From Tipula vernalis (taxonomy: Eukaryota; Arthropoda; Insecta; Diptera; Tipulidae), in NCBI GenBank assembly GCA_958295665.1, contig OY282558.1, forward strand, positions 140,472,577 through 140,536,576: a stretch of DNA of 64,000 nucleotides, written 5' to 3'. A program made the position numbers and the translations under genes. The notes below the pieces were generated by a model, which made no database searches, was not told the origin of the DNA, and was given only the letters and a program-made list of their open reading frames with translations. Position 1 is the first letter of the stretch, and the number at the start of each line of letters is the position of its first letter. Shown piece after piece: positions 1 to 12,375 of this stretch.

Positions 1-461
1 ATTGAATACTAAGAGTCCTAATGGTAACATACTAATACATGTCCACTTATCAGTGTTGCGTGAGGGAACGTTTCTCCTGAACTTCTGCTCTTTTATCAAG
101 CACTTCTTCTTTAAGAAGGTTTCCTTGCGGCACTGGAAATCCGACAGTTGAACATGATATTTCATGATAATTGGGAACGATTTATTGAGCTTCATCGTAT
201 GAACGCATATACGAAATTCATCGTATGAAAGCAAAGTGTCAAATTTTCTAAATGATCTTGCCAAAGTTTGAGAGACTGGGTAGGTTAACAAAATATGCAG
301 GTGTATGTGAATATTTCCCTTCATGGATCATGTAAGTCCTTCGTGCAAGGCGCTTGTGTATACTTTTTAAGGTTACCAGAATGTATGCATGAGTAAACCC
401 TCATAATGTAGGCGTGTGTAATTGATATTCCAAAATTTCCATGCTTCGTGATAACATCCGG
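1..461. other. Non-coding flank, possibly Helitron-derived
   Basis: No credible gene is seen. Reading the minus strand, short stretches continue on from the Helitron Rep fragment at 462-692, but they carry stops and no motif I can defend. It may be more decayed Helitron sequence. Confidence 0.3.
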
Positions 462-692
462 TCAGGTTTCAAATTTACAGCATGAGCACCCCAACTTGGA
501 TTTTCCAGTGAACGTTACAAAAAGATTGGGAGTACCAAACTTTCTAAATATTGACATAGCATCGCAAGTGGTTGAGGTGGCTTCGACTTGTAGATATTTG
601 TCAATTTGCCATTGCTGTATTAGCTTGTGAGAACTCTTAATCGGATTGAAGTCGTCTCGAATAGCTGTTTGTACAGCATTAAATTTAAGCAA
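462..692 (-). pseudogene. Helitron Rep-domain fragment (second copy)
   Basis: A 76-residue open stretch. Its middle resembles the part of Helitron replication initiators just before the catalytic histidines: a QQW..DKYLQVE segment, followed by an AMSIFRKFGTPNLFVTFT-like segment, which in the family reads roughly as the KFG-P-LF-TFT block. The same block occurs again, as a different variant, in the larger Helitron at 3582-3785. This is therefore a second, independently decayed copy and not the continuation of the first. The 60-100 residues normally found between the two segments are missing, so an internal deletion is likely. It lies 3' of the helicase end of the larger element on the same strand. 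The family call is moderate because the fragment is short. Confidence 0.5.
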
Positions 693-979
693 TGTGAGTA
701 CGTTTAAAATGCCTGGCTATTACAACAGATTTCATACATGATTTAGTTTTTATTGAAAATCACTGTTTGATATTTTCCAAAAATTATAGGGCGAAAAATC
801 TATACTCCCCATGTACTGGGACTCAAAGTATTAAGGTTTATAAACAAACTATAGTATCGTGCCCTGCTTCACCCAGGTTTATTTTTAGTATCATTACCTT
901 AAATAAAATTTTCAAATAGAATTTGTATTTATTGAACGTTTAAACATTATCATTGAAGTACAGTTTACCAAAGTCAATC
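693..979. other. Non-coding spacer between Helitron fragments
   Basis: AT-rich, with no open frame or motif. It could hold the 3' end of the larger minus-strand Helitron, but I could not identify the expected terminal hairpin followed by CTRR. Confidence 0.3.
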
Positions 980-981
980 CT

Positions 982-2460
982 TCAACATCTGTCTATAAAC
1001 AATATTTTTTGTTGACTTATTTTCATCTGCCAGCACATATAAGTTTTTGCTACGTAGAATTGTACAAGACTGAAACACTCATCCCTTAAAACAATTCCTA
1101 CCACATTGAGTGACTGCCATTGGGATTTATTGATCGTTATAGTAAACGCAAGACGAATCGGCAATTGAAAGAGTTTGAATTGAAAATGTAGATCATTGGG
1201 AATAACTGGAATTCTGGGAATGAACACATTTTCCCTATTAAATTGTCCAACCAAAATTGTTGCCTCAATTATACATATAAGTGTTCATCGCCTTTCCAAC
1301 CAAACGCGTTCCGCTGCATAGTTTTGGGGTTTCCAAATTCATTAACAACATAATAAGGTTTCCAATCTTGAGTGTGATTTTATGTTGTGGTATGCCACTT
1401 GGATTGAGCGTATTTAAGAACTCAACTGGATAAATGGTGGCCTCTTCTTCGTCTACCATCTTGTCAATTGAGTAAAATGACTTCGAACAACTGGAATCAT
1501 TTCTTGAATGGTGAAACTGATTTGGTCGACTTTAGCATTAATTGGTGCAAGTATTGCTCGTTCTTGAAACCAACCGTGATCTACAATGTGTTGTGTTAGA
1601 TTTCGATACACGTGGTTAATCAGAATTTTAATGTTTTGACATGTGTTGCAAAAATCTTTATTCAATTTAATTTTTCCAGTTTCCACATACAATTATTTTT
1701 TCCGTTGCCAACAGTCAGCAGATATCGGCAGTTGATACAGGTTTTTATCTCGTCGTACATGTTACTTCTAGGAATGACCAGCAGTGTTTGACGAAAATCT
1801 CCAGCAATGATAACTAACAGTCCACCTATAATGTTATTATTTTCGCGAATGTCTTGCAGTGATCGATTTAAAGCTTCCAATCCATGTTTATGCATCATTG
1901 CTACTTCATCCCTTAAAATCGCCTTACATTCTTTTAATACCTCCGCTTTTCCAGTTTCTTTCCTCATTCCGCTTACTGGCGTCTCGTTGTGTATGAGGTC
2001 AATTGAAAGCCATAGTGTATAGCATGAGCTGTCCGATCGCCAGCAATCAGGGTAGAAGCGATGTCTGAAGAGGCCATTGCGAGTGCAATTTTTTTTGTCT
2101 CCTCTGATTCTAGCAAGTACTAAGTTGATAAGGAAAGTTTTGCCAGTTCCGCCAGTTTCTCTGCATTCATAAGTGGTTCATTTATTTCAACGTATCTGTT
2201 CATTTTGTCAGTGTCATACGAAAGCACATGTCTCTATTCCAGCTGTCTTTTGTTTTACGTAATAGGCTTGGAATTCCAAATGCTGATAAAAGTTTTTCTG
2301 ACATATCAATAACTTTGTCTTCGATCATTATCAGTTCTTCGTTGTAGATTTCAGCTGTGAAATCTAAGTTCAGATTGGAATTTTCTCCTTGCAGACGTCG
2401 CAGAATATCTTCAGACATGCAGTCCTTGTATTTTTCCCACAGAGCTTCAGGATTAGACAC
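982..2460 (-). pseudogene. Helitron Pif1-type helicase region, broken
   Basis: At 2153-2133 the minus strand encodes GGTGKTF, the Walker A nucleotide-binding loop, followed by LINLVLARIR. The piece at 1967-1662 holds ILRDEVAMMHKHGLEALNRSL (Walker B with DE) and GGLLVIIAGDFRQTLLVIPR, matching the Pif1 sensor region. The last piece (1254-982) carries FIPRIPVIPNDLHFQFKLFQ and PIRLAFTITINKSQ, the C-terminal helicase motifs just before the end of the protein. Pif1-family enzymes unwind DNA 5' to 3', and in Helitrons this domain is fused to the Rep nickase upstream. Frameshifts around 1690, 1460 and 1260 break the frame. The piece at 2460-2200 fits the Rep-helicase linker but has no diagnostic motif. 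Confidence 0.82.
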
Positions 2461-2747
2461 AGCATGAGTTCAATGACTCATCCCACTGGTTGTCATTCTC
2501 TAGGAAACCCATAGACAAATATGCATGATATGTCTCACATAAACCTCCATTTACAGTCCGTAAATCATTAAAACTTGTAGGTCCCTAAGTTTCTCAAATG
2601 GACTGTATAGACGCGACCAAGTGCGTCACCAGAACGGACGCCGCCATGTCCTTCTACAATTGAGCCTTGTTTGCGACGATTGAAAACCTTCTTCGATTTG
2701 TCCAACGTAAAATATTGCGGTACTTCAAAATATAGCAATGTCATTGC

Positions 2748-4357
2748 TTAGTCGCCTCTTTTGCACAGTTCAAAGAATTCTGTTAAAGTAGTTTTTGGTG
2801 GATTTGCTAGGCGGTCTTCTAGATTGTTTTTATTAAAGTAAACTCTCTGGCCATTCTCCAAATGTACATCAAGATGCATCACAGTTGGGTAGCGTTCGTG
2901 AATTGTAAATCCAAAAATACGCCAAGCACCTTTTTTAGTACTTATATACCGGCCTGCTTGATATTCAGCAATTTTATCCACACCATTGTCGCGGGATTGA
3001 GCGGCAAATACAACTTGATCAGAGCCCTTGTGTACATATTTGAGAATGTACTTGATCGATTTCACTGAGTTGCAACACTCAACGTTAATATGACCATCAA
3101 ACATCTTTAAAAGTAATGGGCCGTAGGGGACCATCCAACTATTGTCGAGCTAAACTTCTTGAGTTTCATGCCCTGACCTTAATTTAACGTATGCTGTAAA
3201 TCCACCATCTTCAGGCTTACGGCGACGGTAGAGCGGATAACCATCAGGCGCTGTTTGCGTTTCGCTTATCAGTAATAGCGGAAACATCTTTGTGCACTTC
3301 CCATCCTTCATGCATGGTGACTTTGGATTCAACGAACCGCACGGACCATGCAACATGTTTTTCATAACGATATAGTTTAGGTTTTTATCGGTAAGTTGGT
3401 TGGGGATTTCAGCTGAGATAAGTTGATCGATTTGATTTGGATTTACTTCTTTCCATAACCATATTAAAATATGAGCGTGTGGCAGATTTCTCTTTTGCCA
3501 TTCAATTGAGTAAAGCCAGTACTTGACGGTTCCGAAAACTTCACCTTTAATAAGTGTATCTACAAATTTAGTTACCTTTTGTCAGAAAATTCTTGCAACC
3601 AAATCATGACGGTCCGTTCTTAATTGGCCGTTAATTAAATCTTCCTGCATTTCCTGGCAACCCGGATTGAATGTGTAAGTAATGAAAATAGATGGCTTAC
3701 CTCCATGTCGAACGTATGTAATTGCGTCTTGGGCATATTCGTGCATATTACGTGGTCCCCCAGTGTATGTTGAAGGAAGTATCACCAGCTTTCCGTCATT
3801 TATAGCAACTCCATCATTTGCTACTGCATCCTTTAAGTGAATATAATCATCGACACAAAGTTTCTGTTGGTTGATGCAAATGTAAGCATCCGTTCGTTGA
3901 TGAAGTAGTTACCGGTATAGTAAAAGTTTTTTTATTTGTTTTTGTCTCACCATTAAACGGTAAGAGTAGTAAGACATGGCTGATATAGTTTGGCTGACAG
4001 TATTATTTGTTCCGGGAATAACTTGGCTAATATTTATTGCATAACCGTCTTCTCCTCTTGGAAACATGAGCTCTTATGCTCATTGCTTTTCATCTTCAAG
4101 ACAATATCTGTTTTTTCGATGGCAACTTTATTAACTGTTGGATCATTGAAAACTCTGGCATGTCCAGGGTGTAGTTTTTTATCAGCTTTGATCAATATTT
4201 TCATGTCATCTGGTAGATTTTCATCTAATGCAGTTTTGAATGTCTTCACGTAGTGATTGTATTCATGTAACATCTTCTGATGTGATATGATTAATTTCTT
4301 ATCGATCCCAGGTATATTGGAGCAATGCCGTTGAACTTCTGCTTCTTCATCAACCAA
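2748..4357 (-). pseudogene. Helitron N-terminal and Rep (HUH nickase) region, broken
   Basis: The piece at 4357-4034 carries the family's early region (MLHEYNHYVKTFKTAL, then DDMKILIKADKKLHPGHARV and FNDPTVNKVAI). The piece at 3785-3582 begins with the LPSTYTGGPRNMHEYAQDA block and ends in FITYTFNPG. At about 3490-3460 the minus strand reads RNLPHAHILIW, which holds the HxH metal-binding pair of HUH nucleases. The 3365-3150 piece has the HGPCGSLNPKSPCMKDGKC block, and the 3134-2748 piece has VECCNSVKSIKYILKYVHKG with the tyrosine-containing YxxKY segment. Order and spacing match the family, but the pieces lie in different frames separated by stops. The nickase motifs themselves look intact. 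The helicase follows downstream on the same strand. Confidence 0.85.
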
Positions 4358-4660
4358 AAAGTAAATCTGTAGGAATTTCGCATTTGTCGCTCCCTTTGTA
4401 TTTATAGGCGGACATGAGTTACATCAGTTGTTTCGATTTGCCGTGACTTGATGTTCCTTTGTCTATTTGCTTCAAAACGGTCGGACTTTTCTTCAAAAGT
4501 TTTTTGAAATGAGGTTTGTTTTCTACGTCTGTCTGCTTCAAGCTATTTGTTTTTTCGTATCAATAGGGGTTAGATTAAACACGGCACGTCGCTTTCTGGG
4601 CATTTTTCTTAGTTTTATTTTTAATGACATGACTGTTTACTGCTTCACTAAAATATGATA

Positions 4661-5400
4661 TGCATTTGAAAATTCATGTCAAACAAAAACAGACATTTCC
4701 GTTCACTGTATCATAGTAACCTTTTCTTTTTTTAAAAAGTGCAAGTTTACCTACTACGATTTGCTTTTTAAAAAATTAAAATTAAACGTCAAAATTCAAT
4801 AATACTCTTAGAAAATTAAAATGTCCATAACTCCTAAAGGACTCAACTTAAAGAGCTGAAAATAGTTGCGTTGACCTAGAAATCAGAAGAACTTTCCAAA
4901 ATGTCCAAGACCACCTTTCCAGCTCGCTCCGTCTAGGAGGAGTTTAAGATCTTTTACCTTTTTGCCCCGCCTTATTGTATCCGCCATTTTGATTTTGGAA
5001 TATTTGACACCATATTTGTGATCCATATTAGATGTGGCACGTTCACCTTCATAAAATCCTTTGTGCACTTAATCACAAGAATTACGTCAAATTACATTTT
5101 CACCTCAAAAACTGCGAATTGACCATACAATTTCAGTTTTTTGAAGTGTAAACCGCCATATTGGATGCACCATGTTTATAAATCAAAAGTATTCTGGAAT
5201 GCCCACAATTTGAGCAAAACAGGGATCACGTCCGGTTACTTTTTCATCTTCAAAACTTATTATTCTTTATTATTTTGTTATAAAAGGCCACTTTGGCAAA
5301 AAAAAGTCGCAACATTAGGTAAAACATGAGTTTTAAAAGAAAGCTTTTTATTACTCTGAAATTTGGACAGAGGGGTGGCTGATTTCATGAAGAATGCCTC

Positions 5401-5456
<56 letters not shown>

Positions 5457-6289
5457 CCCAATACGACCACCCCTTCATTCTGACCACCTCCTTAAATAGG
5501 CCACTTTTCTACAGTTTCAACACATTAATCATACAAATTTGGTCTAGAAATTCTCTTTAACCTGACTGCCTCCCTATTCTGTTTAGCTACCAGTTTATTT
5601 GGGGTTATGCGAATTAAATCAACTCCTTTAATATGACCAAACATATTATTTTTTTAAAGTAAACAGAGAAATATTTTTCCTTTTTTTTACTCTTTAGTCT
5701 CTTCTCTCCACATGTTATGGATCATGTTTTCCGAAAGAGGCAGCACGATTAAAGAAAAAGTACAGAGCGTTTGCAACTAGATGCCACTACAAAATCAAAA
5801 AAAGGATTACTGACGTTTTTCAAAAGGACGTTTATAAAAAGTTCTCAAAATCAATTTAATTATCACGTATTAATAATAATCACTTTTATAACACGAAAAT
5901 ATTTTTGCTTATGTTTACAAAATGCACACATAAAAATGTCTTACAATTTTTGGCAGCAAATATTTAGTGACACCTAGTGACATTATATGTGAAAGTTGCT
6001 TATGCTTTCGGAATTTTCCGAAAGATGGTAGCTCTTGCGGTTTAAGAAAATTTGACATTTAAACATGATCTATTCAAATCGTCATTAAATACGCTGGTCC
6101 TCACTTACATATTTTTTCTCTACACGGTTACTAATAATACCACATATCCACCTTTATTATGTAGCTTGGTTTCTTTCTCTTAGTTTCATCTATTCAATAT
6201 TTAGGAAGTGTTCGAAGTTTGTGATAATTATTCTAGCTATGACATTATTTTGTATGCAACCAAATTATGACGAATGAACGATTTATTCT
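4661..6289. other. AT-rich non-coding stretch
   Basis: No convincing gene. It contains a (TA)n microsatellite at 5402-5452. Repeated GACCACC/GGCCAC-like words around 5287-5510 are loosely reminiscent of Tigger-type ends, but I could not align them as inverted repeats. A perfect 9-bp stem with a 2-base centre lies at 6005-6024. Open frames here are short and repeat-driven. Confidence 0.4.
5402..5452. repeat. (TA)n microsatellite
   Basis: About 25 uninterrupted TA dinucleotides, directly visible. They create spurious IY-repeat open frames on both strands. Confidence 0.95.
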
Positions 6290-6649
6290 AAGAGGGTTTC
6301 GAAGAACATACATTCCAATTGGTCCGATGAATGTGAAAGATTATGGTTGTTGTATCAAGAGAACGAATCTAAAGAAATTGTAGATGAATTAATTAATTAA
6401 TAAAATCAAGAACGTACTTCGAAATGGATAAATTTAGTTGAAACAAAGAATTTTTCACGTTCAAGCAGAAAAGCATGGGATTAACTAAAGAAAAGTGGTG
6501 ATTCTAGTAATAAGAATGGTGTTAACATTACAACAGTACATCCGAAGGATGTTGCGTCAAGATTAGTCAAAAATTCAAAATGTCGTATACCCAAAAATAA
6601 AATTTGAAACGTTAAAAAAAAATGAAGAAGATCAAAGAAATTAATTACG

Positions 6650-7394
6650 GATTCTCCATTGGATTCGTCAGTATCTTTTAATGAAATTAATAGTGTACTA
6701 ACATATCTAAAACCAAGAAAAGCTAGTGGAGTGGATGAGGCGTTTCCCGAAATTTTTATTAATTTATCAAAAAACGCCCGTAATTGGTTGGCGAAATTTT
6801 ATTTGTGATGGTTATAATCGTGGCAAAATTCCTCCGATTTGGAATTTATCAAAATTTCGTGCCATTTTAAAATCTGGAAAGGACAAACATCTACCTGAAA
6901 ATTATAGACCGATATCTTTGTTGTGCATTGGTTATAAAATTTTCGAAAAAATTATTTATAACAGAATTTTTCCAACACTTGATGAAAATATTCCAAATTA
7001 TCAAGCCGGTTTTTGTCCACGAAGAAATTGTTGTGATCAAGTTTTGTCTTTTGTAACACATTTTGAAGCAGGATTCCAAGACAAATTACAAACAGCTGTT
7101 GTTTTCGTAGGTCTAAGTGCAGCATATGAAACGATTTGGAAGAAACGATTGATGTTGAAATTAAGTAAGATTTTAAAATGTTCAAAAACTTTAAACATGA
7201 TCTCTGCTTTGTTATCGAATCGAAAATTTGTTATACATTTGGGAAATTATAAAACTAGAATTCGATGTGTGAATAATGGATTGCCTCAAGATTCAGTTCT
7301 TGCTCCTGTTTTGTTCAATGAATATACTACTGATTTGCCAGAAACAAAATCTAGAAAGTTTCTATACGCTGATGATTTGGCAATCGCTTACTAA
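6650..7394 (+). pseudogene. Reverse transcriptase domain of non-LTR element
   Basis: The domain begins in another frame near 6665 with NEINSVLTYLKPRKASGVDE, the pre-finger segment ending in the conserved KASGxD. After a frameshift near 6770 the main 222-residue frame continues with PPIWNLSKFRAILKSGKD, NYRPISLLCIGYKIFEK, YQAGFCPRRNCCDQV, a palm A block in which the usual DLxxAYDT reads GLSAAYET, then NNGLPQDSVLAPVLF (usual PQGS) and the catalytic box FLYADDLAIAY near residue 215. The YADD box is intact. The first palm aspartate (DL to GL) and the glycine of PQGS are altered, so the enzyme is dead even apart from the frameshift. The frame ends in a stop at 7394, right after the YADD box. Confidence 0.88.
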
Positions 7395-8294
7395 TTTCCA
7401 TACAATGACAGAGCAGTGGTTAATACAGAGTGTACTTTGACATTGGATTTGGATTTACTAAATGATTGTTACAAGAATTGGCGACTGAATGCGAATCCCA
7501 GAAAAACCGAAGTTGGATGGAATTTTAATCAAATTTAATCAGAATCCGATGTATTTGGGAGTTACTTTGGATCAAGCTTTAACTTTTAGAATTCATTGTT
7601 TAAAACTTGGACAAAAGATTAAATCAAGAGTGAACATTATCCAAAAACTATCTGGAACTCGATGGGGTGCGAATGCTAAAACGTTACGTATATCAACAAT
7701 TTCACTGGTGTATTCAACGGCTGAATATTGTTCACCTGTTTGGGAACATAGTGCCCATACAAATCATGTAGATACAAAACTCAATAGTTGCATGCGAATT
7801 ATTTCTGGTACAATTAAAGCAACACCATTACCATGGCTGCCGATATTGTCCAATATTGAACCACCTCACCTTAGAAGACAGTTAGCATTATACAAAGAAC
7901 ATTTAAAAATTACAAGAAACTTAAACCTATTCATTTCAACATCGATGGAAGAATAGAAAACCGTTTGAATTCTAGAAAACCTTTTTGGACAAAAATTGCT
8001 GAGTTGGGAGACTTAAGCAACTATGACATCAATAACAATTGGAAGGCATTTTTCAATGAATCAGAGTTTGTCAACAAGCATCTAATTAAAGATCCAACAT
8101 TACTTGTCCCTGGATTTATAAATTTAAGATACCGTTGGACCTTAGTCAATAGATTTAGAACAAATCACAGGATGACAAATTCAGAATTAAATCGTTACAA
8201 TCATGAAATTTCAGCTGCCTCTGATTGTGGACATCCTATAAAAAATATTGTTTACATTTATCAAGAATGCATATTTAGAAGATTTAAATACTGA
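7395..8294 (+). pseudogene. C-terminal part of the same non-LTR ORF2
   Basis: After the RT stop the frame changes. The 7489-7956 stretch holds YLGVTLDQALTFRIHCLK, then NIIQKLSGTRWGANAKTLR, SLVYSTAEYCSPVWEHSAHT and CMRIISGTIKATPLPWLPIL, the conserved thumb and connector of this lineage. It stops at 7954. The 7965-8294 stretch restarts with LNSRKPFWTKI-like sequence and carries DPTLLVPGFINLRYRWTLVNRFRTNH, where the family has its PGFxLPR-W--LNR-RT block, and a degenerate CGHP.....CIFRRF ending in place of the usual cysteine-rich tail. At least two frame breaks separate it from the RT. The order matches a single ancestral ORF2. Confidence 0.82.
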
Positions 8295-8391
8295 TTGGAG
8301 GAAATTCATCAGATGAATGACGATGCGATATTGTGGATGGATAACTTTGAAAATTTTATATAACATAATTATGTTATCAAAATATTTGTAA

Positions 8392-9244
<853 letters not shown>

Positions 9245-9335
9245 ATTGGCAGCTCAACCGGGATAGCTCCAAAGTTTTATAATTAGGTGTATTTATAAAG
9301 CATAAATCGGAGGGAACTTTCGAACAATAAGACAT

Positions 9336-10262
9336 ATGTTCGAAGTAGTTGTCTACAAGGCGAACAAGTTAGTATATGATTATATTTGTGGTGTAACCAA
9401 CTCAATAATTGGCGGCGCGAACAGTGAAATTGGTATTAATGCCGGTGGTTCGAATAACGGTAATAATGGATCGAGCGGTGGGGGTCATGTTGAAAGTAAC
9501 GTGATTATTAACTTAAAAGTAAAGAAATTGAACTTTTGAGAATGGAAAATGAGCTTGTTCGACGAACTCCTCCTATGGCAGAAAATGTGAACAACCCTGA
9601 ACCAACGACTAGTGGGTCGCTATTTCCGTTTAGAGATTTAGAAGGATCTCTAAATACTTTTAGTGGAGACGATGAATATACGGTTGAAAAGTGGATCGAG
9701 GATGTGAATGAAGCAGCTGTTGGCATTGGATGGAATGATTCACAAATAGTTGTTCATGACAAAAAGTTGTTAGGCGGAACTGCGAAACAAAGCTTCCGCA
9801 CAACAAAAGATGTCGCGACGTGGAAAAAATTGGGGCCTTTTTTTTGCAAACGGATTTTAAAAGGGATACCATTATATCGAAAGTGAATAAGAAAATGGCA
9901 GAACGGAAAAAGTTACCAAACGAAACGTATCGTAGTTATTTGCTAACTTAACAGGAGGTGGCACTTACAAAAATATATTATTTGGTGCTAAAGACATAAT
10001 TGAATTGAAATCATTGTTAGATTTGTATGCCGACATGAAACAAAAGATGTCCAAACGTAGTGAAGGTGCAATTACACTAAAAACCGAATCTGAGAAGACA
10101 GCCTCAAGTGATCGTCGTAATATGAGATATATAATTATGGAGGTGTGGGCCATCGTGGAGATTGGTGCATCAATAAAACGAAAGGGCCAAGATTTTATAA
10201 ATGTGGTGATTTTGGGCACATTGCACCAAATTGCACAAAACTTGTACCTGAAAAGAAACTAA
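9336..10262 (+). pseudogene. Gag of gypsy element, broken
   Basis: The first frame (9336-9539) is a leader rich in Gly, Asn and Ser. The second (9536-9886) has the capsid-like segment FSGDDEYTVEKWIEDVNEAA followed by GIGWNDSQIVVH and KLLGGTAKQSF, as in Ty3/gypsy Gag. After frame changes, the 10005-10262 stretch covers the end of Gag. In an alternative frame near 10180-10240 it reads FYKCGDFGHIAPNC, a CCHC zinc knuckle whose first cysteine has become Phe. Gag packages the element RNA in the cytoplasm. The multiple frame breaks and lost cysteine make this copy non-functional. Confidence 0.72.
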
Positions 10263-10299
10263 TTTGACATTCGTCACAAGTGACCTAAAGGAGATTATC

Positions 10300-11800
10300 A
10301 TTGGTAATCATAATTTATACGCAATGGTAGACAATGGATCGGATTTAAACTTTATGACACATAGAAAATATACTTCTCTTGGAGCTCCAAATTTTGAGGA
10401 TCGTATAATAACGTTTAGTGGTGGTGCAGGTTCGTGAAATTTAAAAACTTTAGGATGTTTTTCTGCAAGTTTGGTTATTGACGGAGATGTTATCGCACAT
10501 TTTTTCATATTGTTACTGAGAACGTACTTTCAGTGGATTTTATTTTGGGGAAGGAGTTAATAAACCAACCTATCACTATCTTAACTTCAGAAAATATTGT
10601 AATGCAAAAATTTATTTATATTATTGAGCTCGGAGACTTAACACTAAATGTAGGCGTTGCTGGTATCAATAAACATATATATGTGAAGGCGATGAATAAT
10701 ATGGTTGGCAATTATAATCCAAAAAACGTTAAACCATCCGATGATGTGATGATGAATATTATCCTGACTGATCGGATACCAGTAGCACAAAACTATCGTC
10801 GGCTCTCGCCACTGGGATTGGAGATAGTGAGAAAGCAAATAGACGAGTGGATTCAAGAAGGTGTCCTACGTCCGAGCAAATCCAATTTCTCTAGTGTGAT
10901 TGGCTTATCCAAATGGCGTTTATTACAGGCGTCTCAACAAGGTGGTAGATAAAGATCGGTACCCGCTTCGACGCATCGATAGCCAAATTGACAAGCTTCA
11001 AAGCGCAAAGTACTTCTGTACCTTGGATCTACGAAATGGGTTTTTCCAAGTACCCGTAGCTCTGGAATGAATCAAGTATACCGCGTTTATAACACCTGTT
11101 GGCGTGTGCGCATTTCTGAGAGGTCCGTCCGGACTATGTGATTCTCCAGCGGTATATAAATAATGTTTTTGTTTCGCTATGCTTAGAAAAAATTGTTTGC
11201 GTTTACAAATTAAGTGGCTCAAGTGCCAGTTTCTTTGCACGACCATCGAATATTTAGGGTATGATGTTGGAAATGGTACCATTAAACCATCTACAACGAA
11301 AAAAGAGGCGATAAATAAGGTTCCGAAGCCAAAAAATGTGAAGAGCCAGCAAAGTTTTCTTTGATTAACTAGCTATTTTAGAAAATTTGTGGAGGGCTCT
11401 GCAATTATCGCCAAGCCACTTACTGATATGCTGAGAAAGAGAAATGATTTCAAATTCACAAGCAGAGAAGAATTTGCATTCTAACAGCATTCTTGCACAG
11501 AAGAATTTGCAACTAAAGGAGAAACTTTATGATGAGCCCTCATTAAAAATTTATACGATGACGGCCGATACCGAGCTACATACGGATGCCTGTAAGATTG
11601 GAATACATTACAATAACTTACAACCCGTATTCTTCTACAGTAAAAAGACAACCAAGGCAGAAGAGAATTATAGCCGTTACTAGTTCGAGGTGCTGGCGAT
11701 TATTACCGCTTTGAAAAAATTTCGGGTTTATTTACTCGGATTACAGTTTACAATTGTGACTGATTGTGATGCTTTTAAGGCCAACATGGAGACTAGCCAT
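10300..11800 (+). pseudogene. Pol: protease, RT and RNase H of gypsy element
   Basis: Protease: AMVDNGSDLNFM, with the catalytic triplet at 10330-10338 reading DNG, not D[ST]G. RT: the 10533-10952 frame contains PVAQNYRRLSPLGLEIVRKQ and IDEWIQEGVLRPSKSNFSS, the usual approach to the RT fingers. After a frameshift it gives KYFCTLDLRNGFFQVPVA and ITPVGVCAFLRGPSGLCDSP. It then jumps at about 11160-11200 to KWLKCQFLCTTIEYLGYDV, so the segment with the YxDD box is deleted. RNase H: ETELHTDACKIGIHY-type sequence (11570-11620, TELHTDACKIG), FFYSKKTTKAEENYSRY, a stop, then FEVLAIITALKKFRVYL and FTIVTDCDAFK. The order is canonical and the RT catalytic core is lost. Confidence 0.85.
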
Positions 11801-12189
11801 ACCGATGAGTCCATTCGAGTTATTAACGGGAGTAAAGATGAGGTGCTCTGAGAACATACATCTGAAGGGAAGAATCGATACTATTTAAAGAAGAACGTCA
11901 ACATCTAAGAAAGGAAGCTAAACAAATTATCAGCAAGATTCAAAAAGAAAATGTACGGGACTACAACAGGCGACAAAAGCAGGTGTACACTTATAATCTC
12001 CTAGATGTTGTAGCTATTAAAAGAACCCAATTTGGGTCTAGTTTAAAGATCCAGGCGAAATTTTTCGGACCATATGATGTTGTAAAGGCGAACGGCAAAG
12101 ATCGCTACGATGTGGAAAAGATTGGCAATGCCGAAGATCCAATTAAGACGTCTACTACCGCAGAATTCAAATTCATCGGGGCCGGATGA
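11801..12189 (+). pseudogene. Integrase C-terminal remnant of gypsy element
   Basis: Directly after the RNase H remnant, the sequence jumps to the integrase C-terminal region. The open part (11983-12189) reads YNLLDVVAIKRTQFGSSLK, KFFGPYDVVKANGKDRYDVE and ends in TSTTAEFKF, matching the DNA-binding tail of arthropod Ty3/gypsy integrases. The zinc-binding and DDE core domains are absent, so this is a deletion derivative. It ends 16 bp before the 3' LTR, with a purine-rich tract (GCAGGAGGGA, 12195-12204) that fits the polypurine tract used to prime plus-strand synthesis. Confidence 0.75.
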
Positions 12190-12205
12190 CTGTGCAGGAG
12201 GGACG

Positions 12206-12310
12206 TGTGGGATCACCCTGTAATGTTTACCGTAGAATTTAAAGAATATTATAATTCATTTGTATTGGTATTTGAACTGTCCCTTCTGGACCGTACAAAA
12301 ATTGAGTTAT
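12206..12310 (+). repeat. 3' LTR of gypsy element, truncated
   Basis: It starts TGTGGGATCACC and follows the 5' LTR closely through GACCGTACAAAAATTGAG. Homology stops at GAGTTAT, where TA-rich microsatellite sequence replaces the last half. Slippage or a rearrangement at the TA sequence probably removed the rest. Confidence 0.85.
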
Positions 12311-12375
12311 ATATATGAATATATCAATATATATATATATATATATCGTATATATATTGTTATATATATTACTGG
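12311..12375. repeat. Impure TA microsatellite
   Basis: Imperfect TA runs with GAATATATCAA and CGTATATATTG interruptions, fused to the broken 3' LTR. Confidence 0.85.

Larger units (their letters stand above)
980..4660 (-). mobile_element. Decayed Helitron (Rep-helicase rolling-circle transposon)
   Basis: Read on the minus strand, the pieces fall in canonical Helitron order: N-terminal region (about 4655-4034), Rep catalytic domain (about 3960-2748), linker (about 2460-2200), then Pif1-family helicase (about 2160-982). Helitrons move by rolling-circle replication using one protein that nicks and joins single-stranded DNA and unwinds it. Here the frame is broken by many stops and shifts, so it is a dead copy. 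Neither the 5'-TC end nor the 3' hairpin-CTRR end could be assigned, so the element's limits are approximate. Confidence 0.85.
6290..8350 (+). mobile_element. Non-LTR retrotransposon relic (Jockey-like reverse transcriptase)
   Basis: A plus-strand series of frames covers the region just before the RT (about 6410-6720), the RT (to 7394), the post-RT region (7489-7956) and the C-terminal region (7965-8294). It lacks a recognisable endonuclease, so it is probably 5'-truncated, as is common for target-primed insertions. The 3' side runs into a (TA)n tract at 8394. Insect genomes contain many copies of this lineage, usually annotated as jockey-like RNA-directed DNA polymerase. The clade cannot be fixed by eye. 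Confidence 0.82.

Noticed and set aside
5278..5560. Two frames with IY repeats
   Set aside because: Produced by the (TA)n tract. No other coding signature.
6005..6024. 20-bp palindrome with 9-bp stem
   Set aside because: Too short and isolated to support an element or a regulatory site in AT-rich DNA.
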